Shown here in pieces: positions 7,957-16,620 of a DNA stretch of 64,000 bases. The notes beneath the pieces were generated by a model. That model ran no database searches. It was not told the origin of the DNA and was given only the letters and a program-made list of their open reading frames with translations. The position numbers were made by a program, and so were the translations under genes. Positions within the stretch are counted from its first letter, which is position 1, and the number at the start of each line of letters is the position of its first letter. This DNA comes from Acidobacteriota bacterium (GTDB taxonomy: Bacteria; Acidobacteriota; Terriglobia; Terriglobales; Acidobacteriaceae): the NCBI GenBank assembly GCA_013289765.1, contig JABCZI010000012.1, positions 88,070 through 152,069 on the forward strand, written 5' to 3'.

Positions 7957-9153
7957 TTGAAGCGTTCGCCACAATTCGTCAGATTGCTGTTGGTGTTGGC
8001 TTTGCTTGCGCCACTGGCCACGGCGCAGGAAACGCGGGTTACTCGCGAAGGGGGAGCCTGGGAACAGGAGATTACCGGGACGCTCACTGGAGTCAAGAAC
8101 CTGCGAGTCAAAGTAGATATGGGTTCGGTGGTGGTGCACGGAGGGCAGCAAGCGGGAATTAGCTACGTAGTTCATTCAAAATCCTATACGTCGTCCGAGC
8201 AAGACGCGCGCCGCCAGTTCGAGTCCTTCAAAGTCGGCGCTTACATTCGCGGAGATACGGCTTGGATTGTGGGCGACTGGCAAGGCAGACGCCCCCACAA
8301 GTTTTCAGGAGAATTTTCCATTAACGTCCCGCGCGAAATTACCTTGGTGAAAATCGAGACCGAGGGTGGCAACATCGATACCACCGGAATCGCGGGGCGG
8401 GTGGAAGCCGAGAGCGGTGGCGGGAGCATGCACCTGGATGACATTGGCGGAGGCGCACACGCAGAGACCGGCGGCGGGTCCATCGATGTCGGAACCATCA
8501 AGGGAGATATTGGGCTGCATACGGGCGGCGGCTCGATTGAGGTGCATCACGCTAACGGAAAAATTGTTGCGGAAACCGGTGGCGGCAGTGTCGAGATTAT
8601 GTCCGCCACGGATGGCGCTAGCATCGAGACCGGCGGCGGTTCGATTGAGGTTCACCAGTGCAGTGGCAAGGTGAAGGCGGAAACCGGCGGGGGAAGCATC
8701 GACCTGGGAGATATTGGCGGGCCGGCCGAGATTGAGACCGGCGGCGGCAGCATTCATTTGACCTCGTCCAAAGGGCATGTCGAGGCCCACACTGGCGGCG
8801 GCGGAATCGAACTTTATGGTGTTCCTTCGGCGCGCGTGGAGACCGGCGCCGGCGGTATCGTGGTGAAGTTTATAAAAACCGGGGCCGCGCCCAGCGATTC
8901 CACGCTCGAGACTTCCGCGGGAGATATAACGGTGTACATCGCGGCGGATGTCGCCATCTCGGTGCGTGGCAGCGTGGATTTGGGAAATGGACACCGCATC
9001 ACGTCGGATTTTCCCGACATCCACATTGCCAGCGAAGGGGATAAGTGGGGGCCAAGGTCGCTGAGTGCCGAAGGCAAATTGAACGGCGGCGGCCCTGTGC
9101 TGAAGGTTCGAACGACGACCGGGGATATTTGTTTTAAACGCGCGAACCGGTGA
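7957..9153 (+). CDS. Exported 18-residue-repeat protein (DUF4097-like beta-helix)
   Basis: A 398-residue exported protein of the DUF4097/putative-adhesin kind seen beside ECF sigma and anti-sigma genes. I chose TTG 7957: AAGGGGG lies 6 bases upstream, and it gives a clean signal peptide (KRSPQFVRLLLVLALLAPLA, cut near TAQ). TTG 7927 overlapping the previous stop is an alternative. From about residue 145 to 290 the sequence is a regular 18-residue repeat with core TGGGSI(E/D)(V/L), about nine copies, all in step. Such a pattern fits stacked turns of a right-handed beta helix. Function is unknown; the context suggests a cell-surface or periplasmic role in the stress regulon. Confidence 0.8.
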   Translation: MKRSPQFVRLLLVLALLAPLATAQETRVTREGGAWEQEITGTLTGVKNLRVKVDMGSVVVHGGQQAGISYVVHSKSYTSSEQDARRQFESFKVGAYIRGDTAWIVGDWQGRRPHKFSGEFSINVPREITLVKIETEGGNIDTTGIAGRVEAESGGGSMHLDDIGGGAHAETGGGSIDVGTIKGDIGLHTGGGSIEVHHANGKIVAETGGGSVEIMSATDGASIETGGGSIEVHQCSGKVKAETGGGSIDLGDIGGPAEIETGGGSIHLTSSKGHVEAHTGGGGIELYGVPSARVETGAGGIVVKFIKTGAAPSDSTLETSAGDITVYIAADVAISVRGSVDLGNGHRITSDFPDIHIASEGDKWGPRSLSAEGKLNGGGPVLKVRTTTGDICFKRANR

Positions 9154-9194
9154 AGGGTAGTACGGGTTGAAGGGGCGTAAACGGAGGTTCTGCC

Positions 9195-10325
9195 ATGCGG
9201 AAATATATTTTGACAACGATCGCTTTTCTGCCGATGCTGCTCAGTTGCTCATCCGCCGAGCAAAACTGGGTTATGGATTCTTCGCAGCCCTACGGAATTT
9301 CCAGCGAAGATTCGGGCGGAAGTTCCTACCTGGGCGTGGACATCGTGGATATCAGCGCCGACCGCCTCGGCGCGCTCAAACTGAAAGAAGAACAGGGCGT
9401 GGAAGTAACCATGGTCGATCAGGATGCTCCCGCGGGAAAGGCCGGAATCAAAGAGCACGACGTGATTTTGAGCATGAATGGGGCGGCAGTCGAAAGCAAG
9501 TCGCAGCTGCAGCGCATGATTCATGAGACGCCGGCAGGGCGCGTGGTCTCGCTCGGCCTGAGCCGCGACGGGCAGCCGCTGACTATTAAAGTGCAGCTTG
9601 GCGACCGGCGGTCTGAATTTCCGCATATCGCGAAGAGCAAAGACGACTTCCATTTCGAAATGCCGCCGATGCCTAACATGCAGAACTTCGAGGTTCCGAA
9701 CATTGGCGTGGTCTATGTACACTCGTCGATGCGGAGCGGATTGATGGTGGAAAACCTTACTCCGCAACTGGGTGAGTTTTTTGGCGCCAAGAGTGGCAAC
9801 GGAGTCCTGGTGCGTTCGGTAGAAAAAGGCAGCCGCGCCGACAAGGCAGGTTTGCACGCCGGAGACGTGATCGTTCGCGTAGGCGAACAGGCGGTGCACG
9901 ATACCAGCGACTTTACCCACGCTTTGCGGAACCACAGCGCGGGATCGGTGAATGTCACGGTGATCCGCGACAAGAAGGAACAAACTCTAACCCTCACCTT
10001 GCCTGACCGCAAAGAATCCGGGGAGATGATCGAGGAGAGTCTCGAAGCGCCGGAACTTGATGCGGATACGCAGATGGAGTTGAGCGAAGTTCAGAACGAG
10101 GTTGCCAAACTTCGGCCACAAATAGAATTGGCCACCAAACAAGCGTCGAAGGAACTGCGGAAATCCCTGTGCTCGCAGCAAAAACAGTTCAAAGAACAAA
10201 CGGAGAAGCTACGGCAGGAACTGGGTCCTAAATTACAGCAAGAACTTCTGAAGGGTCGCGAAAAGATGCAGTGGGAAATGGACCAACTCCGGATTGAGAT
10301 GCAGGGAGCCTGGCTGGATATCTAG
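9195..10325 (+). CDS. Lipoprotein with two PDZ domains and C-terminal coiled coil
   Basis: A 376-residue protein with a lipoprotein-type signal (FLPMLLSC, Cys near 18) that would anchor it in the envelope. PDZ 1 is at about 45-125 (YLGVDIVDI, VDQDAPAGKAGIKEHDVIL) and PDZ 2 at about 175-265 (GVLVRSVEKGSRADKAGLHA, GDVIVRVG). Both carry the GLGF-like carboxylate-binding loop region of DegP/HtrA proteases, but no trypsin-like catalytic triad precedes them. Residues 285-370 are charged and helical (KQASKELRKSLCSQQKQFKE), so coiled coil is likely. It ends the sigma/anti-sigma operon and could act as a sensor or adaptor for misfolded C-termini. It converges with the GGDEF gene, 11 bases away. Confidence 0.85.
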   Translation: MRKYILTTIAFLPMLLSCSSAEQNWVMDSSQPYGISSEDSGGSSYLGVDIVDISADRLGALKLKEEQGVEVTMVDQDAPAGKAGIKEHDVILSMNGAAVESKSQLQRMIHETPAGRVVSLGLSRDGQPLTIKVQLGDRRSEFPHIAKSKDDFHFEMPPMPNMQNFEVPNIGVVYVHSSMRSGLMVENLTPQLGEFFGAKSGNGVLVRSVEKGSRADKAGLHAGDVIVRVGEQAVHDTSDFTHALRNHSAGSVNVTVIRDKKEQTLTLTLPDRKESGEMIEESLEAPELDADTQMELSEVQNEVAKLRPQIELATKQASKELRKSLCSQQKQFKEQTEKLRQELGPKLQQELLKGREKMQWEMDQLRIEMQGAWLDI

Positions 10326-10336
10326 AACGGCCGCAT

Positions 10337-11824
10337 TTAAGATCCGGCTGCGTTGGCGCGCGCAGCAATTCCGAGGCATACCTTATTTCGCCCCGCGACT
10401 TTCGCGGCGTATAAGGCAGCATCCGCCGCCTTAACCAGTTCGTCTCGCGTAATCCCCTGATCGGGAAAAGCTGCGGTTCCCGCACTGATGGTGACCGTCC
10501 GCGGCACGCCGGGAAACTGCCAGGTTGCAACAATCTTCCGCAATTTATCGGCGATATTCATCGCGTGTTGCGCATTGGTCTGAGTCAACAGAATCCCGAA
10601 TTCTTCGCCCCCGTAACGGCAGACAACGTCAATCTTACGCAACTGCTGATTGAACAGCGAAGAAACCTGCCGCAACACTTCATCGCCGAGCACATGACCA
10701 AACTCGTCGTTGAGCCGCTTGAACTGGTCGATATCGGCCATGATGACGGCCATGCCAGTGCCGTAGCGGCGGGCGCGCTCAATCTCTTCCGAGATGCGCA
10801 ATTCGAAAAAGCGCCGGTTGAAAATTCCAGTCAAGCCATCGAGATAGGCGAGCTGCTTTACGCGCTCAACGTAATGCGCGTTCTGAATGGCAGTGGCGCA
10901 AATGTCGGCGACCGATTCCAGCGACTCCAGATCTCCGTCACGAAACGCGTCAGGCTGCGAGCTATCGAGCGCAAGGACTCCAAGCGCCTGTCCGAACGAG
11001 ACCAAGGGAATACGCAAACGCGACGCCGACTCGGCAAAAAATTTCATCGTGGTGGCGCTGCGCAGGTCGCTCTCCACCATCGTCCGGCTTCCCGTCAGAA
11101 TGGTCGCCCACGGCTCGTTAGCCGCCGGAAACCGCCCGCCTTGCGGGATGCGCGGGGTCAGCGTGCCGTGATGAGAACGCAACACCAAGTCTTTATCTTC
11201 ACGTAAGAAAAGGGAAACGTGCGATACACGGAACGCGTCCTTGACCAACTGGCACACCCGGTTCAGCAATTCCTCCAATTCGAGGACAGCCGTGGTCTGT
11301 TGCGCAATGGCGTTGATCGCCTGCAGTTGCCGCGCCCGTTGCTGCTCCAGTGAATACAGCCGCGCGTTCTGCAGCGCCATCGACGCTTGCGTCGAGAAAA
11401 GCGTAAGCAGATCGATGGTCTCGGAATCGAAATGATCCAGCCGGTCGCTCTGGCAATCGAGCACGCCCACCACTTCGTCCCGCACCATCAACGGGATAGC
11501 CAACTCAGAACGTGTGGACTTGGCAGAACAGAGATAGCGAGAATCATGGCTGACGTCGGGAGAATAGACCGGCTGCTTTTTCAACGCGGCGGCTCCCGTG
11601 ATCCCCTGACCTACCGGCCAGCGAACCTTATCTTCCCCTTCATCCCAGCCGACCTGCGAGCGGACGTACAGCTGCTGCGACTGCTTGTCGAGCAGCAGAA
11701 TGGCCACATTGCGCAGATGAAAATAGTCATGTGCGATGCCCAGGATTCGCTGCAACACCTCGTCCAAATCGAACGTGGAGAGCACAGCCTGCCCTGCATC
11801 GTACAGGACCGCAATATTGTTCAT
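10337..11824 (-). CDS. GAF-GAF-GGDEF diguanylate cyclase
   Basis: Makes the second messenger c-di-GMP from two GTP. Two GAF sensor domains occupy residues ~1-150 and ~165-315 (e.g. NARLYSLEQQRARQLQAINA joins them), followed by a full GGDEF domain (DGLTGIFNRRFFELRI, ADIDQFKRLNDEFGHVLGDE). The active-site signature reads RYGGEEF, and the product-inhibition I-site RKID lies five residues before it, so the enzyme should be both active and feedback inhibited. No signal peptide or membrane segment is visible, so it is cytoplasmic. The ligand of the GAF domains is unknown. No c-di-GMP phosphodiesterase is in the window; a PilZ protein at 31982 could be a reader. Confidence 0.93.
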   Translation of the reverse strand: MNNIAVLYDAGQAVLSTFDLDEVLQRILGIAHDYFHLRNVAILLLDKQSQQLYVRSQVGWDEGEDKVRWPVGQGITGAAALKKQPVYSPDVSHDSRYLCSAKSTRSELAIPLMVRDEVVGVLDCQSDRLDHFDSETIDLLTLFSTQASMALQNARLYSLEQQRARQLQAINAIAQQTTAVLELEELLNRVCQLVKDAFRVSHVSLFLREDKDLVLRSHHGTLTPRIPQGGRFPAANEPWATILTGSRTMVESDLRSATTMKFFAESASRLRIPLVSFGQALGVLALDSSQPDAFRDGDLESLESVADICATAIQNAHYVERVKQLAYLDGLTGIFNRRFFELRISEEIERARRYGTGMAVIMADIDQFKRLNDEFGHVLGDEVLRQVSSLFNQQLRKIDVVCRYGGEEFGILLTQTNAQHAMNIADKLRKIVATWQFPGVPRTVTISAGTAAFPDQGITRDELVKAADAALYAAKVAGRNKVCLGIAARANAAGS

Positions 11825-11892
11825 GGTTCCCAGTTATCGTAGCGTGGCGGGGGGCGTTGGGTATGTTCCTAAAGTAACGTCAAAATCGCGCC

Positions 11893-12016
11893 GTCATCCC
11901 GAGCGAAGCGAGGGATCTCAGTGTCTGCCGGCGGTGACGGTACCGGTGGCGCATGCAAAAACCAAGGTCCCCTTCGACTTCGCTCAGGTCAGGCTCTCGC
12001 TTCGCTTCGGGATGAC
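11893..12016. repeat. GTCATCCCGAGCGAAGCGAG palindromic element, complete
   Basis: A 124-base element whose ends are inverted repeats: the 20-base left end at 11893-11912 and its 21-base inverse ending GGGATGAC at 12016, with one extra base. Degenerate copies lie at 20259-20355, 42356-42413, about 58747-58780 and about 63126-63175. It sits in the gap upstream of recG and next to the GGDEF gene start. Likely non-autonomous and mobilised in trans; no transposase gene was seen. Confidence 0.75.
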
Positions 12017-12046
12017 AAACCGAGTTGGGCAAACGGCCCGCCGCCC

Positions 12047-12232
12047 CTACTTCCACCGTCTCGCCGTCCGAATCAGCCCATAAGCCACCACGCAAAACCA
12101 AAAATCCACCAGCAGCCCCCAATCTGGCTGAAATGGCCGATGCCGCGGCAAGTGAAACGCCGGTCCAAGAAAGAAGTACGCCACATTCCCCAGGATGATT
12201 GCGCAGAGAGCCTCGATCAGATTGATCAACAC
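12047..12232 (-). CDS. Small integral membrane protein
   Basis: A 61-residue protein with two hydrophobic helices (LIEALCAIILGNVAYFFLG and LLVDFWFCVVAYGLI) around a polar HLPRHRPFQPD loop. The amino-acid make-up is what one expects of a real small membrane protein, and the reading frame is clean, but the GTG start has no good ribosome site. It lies between the palindromic element and recG, on the opposite strand to recG. Function not known. Confidence 0.5.
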   Translation of the reverse strand: MLINLIEALCAIILGNVAYFFLGPAFHLPRHRPFQPDWGLLVDFWFCVVAYGLIRTARRWK

Positions 12233-12323
12233 GTTTCGTTTAGACGCAAAATATGGGCCTCCCGGCTCCCTCCCGCATATCCATAATCCATCCTCCTGCT
12301 AACATTCCCTCAGACCTCCACCA

Positions 12324-14519
12324 ATGCTGGAACTAACCACCCCCGTGCAATACGTCAAAGGGATTGGTCCCAAGCTGGCGGAAATCCTCGCCGCCAAAGG
12401 CATCACCACGGTGGGCGACCTGCTCAATCACCTGCCATTTCGTTACGAAGACCGCCTGAACCCGCGCGGTATCGCGGAACTGCGCGCCGGAGAAATGGCC
12501 ACCGTGATCGGCGAAGTCCGTAATTCAGGACTGTTTCGCACCCGCCGCATGCCCATTTTCCAGCTAACCGTGGGGCAGGGCCGCTCGCGCCTGAAATGCC
12601 TGTGGTTCAACGCCACCTATTTGCAGGACAAGTTCAAGCCCGGCCAACTGATCGCCCTCTACGGAAAAGTCGAGCAGGATTCCCGCAGCGGGGAACTCCA
12701 AATCATGCAGCCGCAGTTTGAAATGCTGGGTGAAGCCGACGGCGCGGACGACAAAGCTGCCGTCTCCCTCGAAGTAGGCCGCATCGTTCCTATCTACGAG
12801 TCGGCCGGACAAGGCCGCGTGACCGCGCGCTGGTTTCGCCGCGTCATTCGCACCGCCCTCGATGACCTCACGCCCGACCTGCCAGAAACCATTCCCGCAG
12901 CCGTCCGCGAGCGTCTGGCGCTGGTTTCGCCGCGCGAAGCGCTCTGGAATGTGCACTGGCCCGAAGCCGGAGAAAGTTTCGAAGCCCTGCAATCCTCGCG
13001 CACGCCCGCGCACATCCGGCTGATCTTCGAAGAATTGTTCTTCACCGAGCTAGGCTTGGAACTTAAACGCCGCCAGCAAAAAGCCCAGACCGGAATTGCT
13101 TTCAAACTCGACGACCGCGTGCGTCAGGCGATCAAAAAGATCCTGCCTTTCCATCCCACCCCCGCACAGAAAAAAGTGCTGAAAGAAATTGCCGATGACA
13201 TGCAGCAGCCGCATCCCATGCGTCGTTTGCTGCAAGGCGATGTAGGCTCCGGCAAAACCATCATCGGATTCCAGGCCGCCATCATCGCCATCGAAAACGG
13301 CTACCAGGTGGCTCTGATGGCGCCCACGGAAATTCTCGCGCAGCAGCATTATTTTTCCGCCCGAAAAATCCTCGAGAACGCCGGATACCGTATCGTCCTC
13401 TTAACCGGCTCTCTGGAAGCCGACCGCAAGCGCGAAATCCGCCGCCACATCGCCCAGGGCAACGCGCAGCTCATCATCGGCACCCACGCCCTGCTCGAAG
13501 AAAAAGTCGAATTCGCGAAGCCCGGCCTGGTAATCGTCGACGAGCAACACCGCTTCGGCGTCCTCCAGCGATTAAAGCTGATGAAGAAATCGGGCGACGG
13601 CGGCGATGGCCGGAGCAAAACTGTTCTTACGGAATCCGAATCCGAGACATCCGATAAGAATCCCGCTGAACCCGACGTTCTTGTCATGACCGCCACTCCG
13701 ATCCCGCGAACCCTGGCGCTCACGCTCTACGGCGACCTCGATCTCAGCGTCCTCGACGAACTCCCACCCGGCCGCACCCCAATCGTCACCCGCCGCATCA
13801 CCGACGATCGTTCCCCCGAAGTCTGGGACTTCGTTCGCAAGCAGGTTGCAAAAGGTCATCAAGCCTACGTCGTCTATCCCGTCATCGCCGAGAACGAGGA
13901 ATCAGAACTGAAAGCCGCGATCAAGATGTACCGCGAGCTAAGCAGTAAAGTCTTCTCCGATCTGAAAGTAGGCCTGCTCCACGGCCGTCTCGACTCCGAC
14001 TTGAAAGACCAGGTCATGCGCATGTTCCAGAAAGGCGAATTGCAGATTCTGGTTGCGACCACCGTGATCGAAGTTGGTGTAGACGTTCCCAACGCAACGG
14101 TAATGGTGATCGAGCATGCCGAACGCTTTGGCCTGGCGCAGCTTCACCAGTTGCGCGGACGTATCGGCCGAGGTGCCGCCAAGTCCTTCTGCATCCTGAT
14201 GACTGGCGGCAAAGTAACGGAAGAGGGAGAGCGCCGGCTGGATGCCATGGTGCGCACCAACGACGGCTTCCAGATCGCCGAGCTCGATCTCGAACTGCGC
14301 GGTCCGGGAGAATTCTTCGGCACCCGTCAAGCTGGCATGCCGAACTTTCGCGTAGCTAACCTGATTCGCGATCGTCAACTGCTCGAACTCGCCAAACGAG
14401 AAGCCGCTGCGGTTGTCGCCGGGCCCAATTCTGAAGTTACGCAGATCGAAATTAGCCGCGCCCTCGTTGCCATGCGCACCCGCTGGCAGCATACCTACGG
14501 TCTGGTCGAAGTCGGCTGA
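12324..14519 (+). CDS. recG: ATP-dependent DNA helicase RecG
   Basis: Remodels stalled replication forks and Holliday junctions. The N-terminal wedge domain with OB fold (VQYVKGIGPKLAEILAAKGI; later VIGEVRNSGLF) binds branched DNA. The helicase part begins near residue 265: Walker A GDVGSGKT (~308), the DEQH motif in VDEQHRFGVLQ (~405), TATPIPRTLAL (~455), and motif VI in QLRGRIGRG. At 731 residues it is slightly long; a charged linker (KKSGDGGDGRSKTVL) is inserted before the TATPIPRT motif. Start ATG 12324 gives the expected LTTPVQYVKGIG opening. The lipA start is 18 bases downstream, suggesting cotranscription. Confidence 0.96.
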   Translation: MLELTTPVQYVKGIGPKLAEILAAKGITTVGDLLNHLPFRYEDRLNPRGIAELRAGEMATVIGEVRNSGLFRTRRMPIFQLTVGQGRSRLKCLWFNATYLQDKFKPGQLIALYGKVEQDSRSGELQIMQPQFEMLGEADGADDKAAVSLEVGRIVPIYESAGQGRVTARWFRRVIRTALDDLTPDLPETIPAAVRERLALVSPREALWNVHWPEAGESFEALQSSRTPAHIRLIFEELFFTELGLELKRRQQKAQTGIAFKLDDRVRQAIKKILPFHPTPAQKKVLKEIADDMQQPHPMRRLLQGDVGSGKTIIGFQAAIIAIENGYQVALMAPTEILAQQHYFSARKILENAGYRIVLLTGSLEADRKREIRRHIAQGNAQLIIGTHALLEEKVEFAKPGLVIVDEQHRFGVLQRLKLMKKSGDGGDGRSKTVLTESESETSDKNPAEPDVLVMTATPIPRTLALTLYGDLDLSVLDELPPGRTPIVTRRITDDRSPEVWDFVRKQVAKGHQAYVVYPVIAENEESELKAAIKMYRELSSKVFSDLKVGLLHGRLDSDLKDQVMRMFQKGELQILVATTVIEVGVDVPNATVMVIEHAERFGLAQLHQLRGRIGRGAAKSFCILMTGGKVTEEGERRLDAMVRTNDGFQIAELDLELRGPGEFFGTRQAGMPNFRVANLIRDRQLLELAKREAAAVVAGPNSEVTQIEISRALVAMRTRWQHTYGLVEVG

Positions 14520-14537
14520 ACTGGTAGAATCAAAAGG

Positions 14538-15458
14538 ATGGCAGGAGCTTCACAACTGATTCAGATTGAGCTCGGCCCTCCGGTCCGGATGCCGAAGCCG
14601 AACTGGCTCCGCGCCAAAGCGCCCGTCGGCGATAACTTTCACGAGCTCAAGAAGCTCGCCCGCGGCTTAGACCTGCACACCGTATGCGAATCGGCACAAT
14701 GCCCGAACATCGGCGAGTGCTGGAATCACAAGACTGCAACCTTCATGCTGTTGGGCGATATCTGCACCCGCCGCTGCGGATTCTGCGCCGTCCCGAAAGG
14801 CCGTCCTCAGCCCATCGACTGGGATGAACCGCGCCGCGTCGCTGAGGCCGTGGCTACACTCGGCCTGAAGCATGCCGTCGTGACCAGCGTGAATCGCGAC
14901 GATGACAATGTCGGCGGCGCAAAAGTTTTTGCCGAGACCATCCGCCAGATTCGCGAGTTGATCCCCGACTGCCGCATCGAAGTCCTGATCCCTGATTTTC
15001 AAGGTTTGGCAGAGCCTCTGAAGATTGTTCTCGATGCCCAACCCGACGTCCTTAACCACAACACCGAAACCGTCCCTCGTCTTTATCGCGCGGTGCGTTC
15101 AGGTGCGCGCTACGAGCGAACGCTCACCTTACTCGATAACGCCAAAAAATTATCTCCCGGAATGGTGACCAAGAGCGGCGTGATGGTCGGCCTCGGCGAG
15201 TCCGGCGACGAATTAGTGGAAGTCTTCCGCGATCTCGGCGGACGCGGTGTCGATATTCTTACCGTGGGCCAATATCTCCGCCCCTCGCGCGATCACCTGC
15301 CCATCGCCCGCTTCTACACTCCTCAGGAATTCAACGACCTGCGGGAAGCCGCGCTGCGCTTCGGTTTCCGCCACGTTGAATCCGGCCCGATGGTCCGCTC
15401 CAGCTATCACGCGCACGAACAGGCCGAATCGACGGCCGCCCCGCGCGTGGTCACTTAA
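14538..15458 (+). CDS. lipA: Lipoyl synthase
   Basis: Radical-SAM enzyme that inserts two sulfur atoms into protein-bound octanoyl groups to make the lipoyl cofactor of pyruvate and 2-oxoglutarate dehydrogenases and the glycine cleavage system. Both iron-sulfur cluster motifs are present: the auxiliary set CESAQCPNIGEC (near residue 50) and the radical-SAM CTRRCGFC (near 75). VNRDD and the C-terminal RSSYHA, with the serine that ligates the auxiliary cluster, are also conserved. Length 306 is normal. It lies 18 bases after recG and 7 bases before the TauE gene. The octanoyltransferase gene lipB is not in the window. Confidence 0.97.
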   Translation: MAGASQLIQIELGPPVRMPKPNWLRAKAPVGDNFHELKKLARGLDLHTVCESAQCPNIGECWNHKTATFMLLGDICTRRCGFCAVPKGRPQPIDWDEPRRVAEAVATLGLKHAVVTSVNRDDDNVGGAKVFAETIRQIRELIPDCRIEVLIPDFQGLAEPLKIVLDAQPDVLNHNTETVPRLYRAVRSGARYERTLTLLDNAKKLSPGMVTKSGVMVGLGESGDELVEVFRDLGGRGVDILTVGQYLRPSRDHLPIARFYTPQEFNDLREAALRFGFRHVESGPMVRSSYHAHEQAESTAAPRVVT

Positions 15459-15465
15459 CCCAACA

Positions 15466-16269
15466 ATGTTCAGCGCTCTTCTGCTTGTGATGGGATTCTT
15501 CGCAGGCATACTGGGGGCGCTCACCGGCATCGGCGGGGGTGTTCTGCTCACACCGATTCTTGCCCTGCATTTTGGAATTCCCATCCGGCAGGCGATCGGC
15601 ACGAGTCTGGTCGCCGTCATCACCACTTCCGCCGCCAGTTCCTCGGTTCATCTGCAGCGTCACACCACCGACATTCGCCTCGGCATGACGCTCGAACTCG
15701 CAACTGCCTTCGGCGCCGCAGTCACCGCATATCTGGTGGGATACTTCAACCGTAACGTGCTTGAAGGATTGTTCGCAGGCTTTCTGCTTTACAGTTCCAT
15801 CACGATTCTGGCGCGCGGAGGAAAATTAAAAGACGAAGAAACAGTTCCCCCTAACACCAACGGCGAGACCGTAATCCCACCCTACGAACCTCAGCGCTAT
15901 CCCCTCGGACTCGCTGCATCGCTTGTTGCTGGCGGACTGTCCGGCCTGCTTGGAATCGGCGGCGGTCCGATTAAAGTCCCGGTCATGTTCATCTTCATGA
16001 AGGTTCCTCTCATGGTCGCGACGGCGACGTCGAATTTCATGATCGGCGTCACGGCCGCTGCCAGCGCTATCGTCTACTACCGCCGCGGAGATATCCTGGT
16101 CGAGATTGCCGCCCCGTTGGCTGTCGGAGTATTTCTCGGATCGTTGCTAGGCGCGCGTTTGGCCCCGCGCATTCAGACAAAGTACGTCGTCTATCTGCTC
16201 GTCGCCATCATGCTTTATCTCGCGGGACATCTGTGCGTGCATTTGCTTTCAGGAGGAAGTGCCGCATGA
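15466..16269 (+). CDS. Sulfite exporter TauE/SafE family membrane protein
   Basis: Predicted anion permease of the TauE/SafE (DUF81) family, with about 7-8 membrane helices. The two duplicated half-signatures are visible: GILGALTGIGGGVLLTPIL near residue 15, and GGLSGLLGIGGGPIKVPVM near 160. The start ATG 15466 follows the lipA stop by 7 bases; longer readings overlap lipA and are not credible. The stop overlaps the next ATG (ATGA), so the two are translationally coupled. Substrate cannot be read from sequence; sulfite, sulfoacetate or other organic anions are known for relatives. Its place next to lipA, a sulfur-inserting enzyme, may be chance. Confidence 0.88.
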   Translation: MFSALLLVMGFFAGILGALTGIGGGVLLTPILALHFGIPIRQAIGTSLVAVITTSAASSSVHLQRHTTDIRLGMTLELATAFGAAVTAYLVGYFNRNVLEGLFAGFLLYSSITILARGGKLKDEETVPPNTNGETVIPPYEPQRYPLGLAASLVAGGLSGLLGIGGGPIKVPVMFIFMKVPLMVATATSNFMIGVTAAASAIVYYRRGDILVEIAAPLAVGVFLGSLLGARLAPRIQTKYVVYLLVAIMLYLAGHLCVHLLSGGSAA

Positions 16270-16565
16270 GCGAGGTGCGCGAACCCGCTTTTGACCGAGT
16301 GGTTGCATTAGTCTTGCGCGTCGGCGCATTCACCTGTTTCTTCGTCATGCTGACCGGATTGCTACTTGGACTGTTTATTCATGGCAGCCTTCCTGAAGAC
16401 ATCGAGCGGGCGGGAGTGTTGTTGATGCTGGCTACACCGGTTGTGCGAGTTTTGGTTGCAGGAATTCTTTTTCTGCGGGAAAAGGATTGGCGGTATGGGG
16501 CGATCTCCCTTGGAGTACTGACAATTCTGTTGCTCGGCGCGGTATTCGGGATCGGAGAGCACTGA
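16266..16565 (+). CDS. DUF1634 membrane protein, partner of TauE exporter
   Basis: A 99-residue membrane protein with three hydrophobic helices (VLRVGAFTCFFVMLTGLLLG, LLMLATPVVRVLVAGILFL, and LGVLTILLLGAVFGI). The pattern, with PEDIERAGVLLML before helix 2 and FLREKDW after it, fits DUF1634, whose members commonly sit directly behind TauE/SafE genes. The ATG at 16266 overlaps the TauE stop codon, which supports a two-component transporter. No direct function is established for the family. Confidence 0.8.
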   Translation: MSEVREPAFDRVVALVLRVGAFTCFFVMLTGLLLGLFIHGSLPEDIERAGVLLMLATPVVRVLVAGILFLREKDWRYGAISLGVLTILLLGAVFGIGEH

Positions 16566-16620
16566 CCCCCAAGTAGGACAACGAGGCGGATGACGCGCAA
16601 GATGGCAACCAGCGAACAGA

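Noticed and set aside
15247..15465. Longer reading of the TauE gene starting inside lipA
   Set aside because: Overlaps lipA by 200 bases; ATG 15466 begins directly with the first membrane helix.
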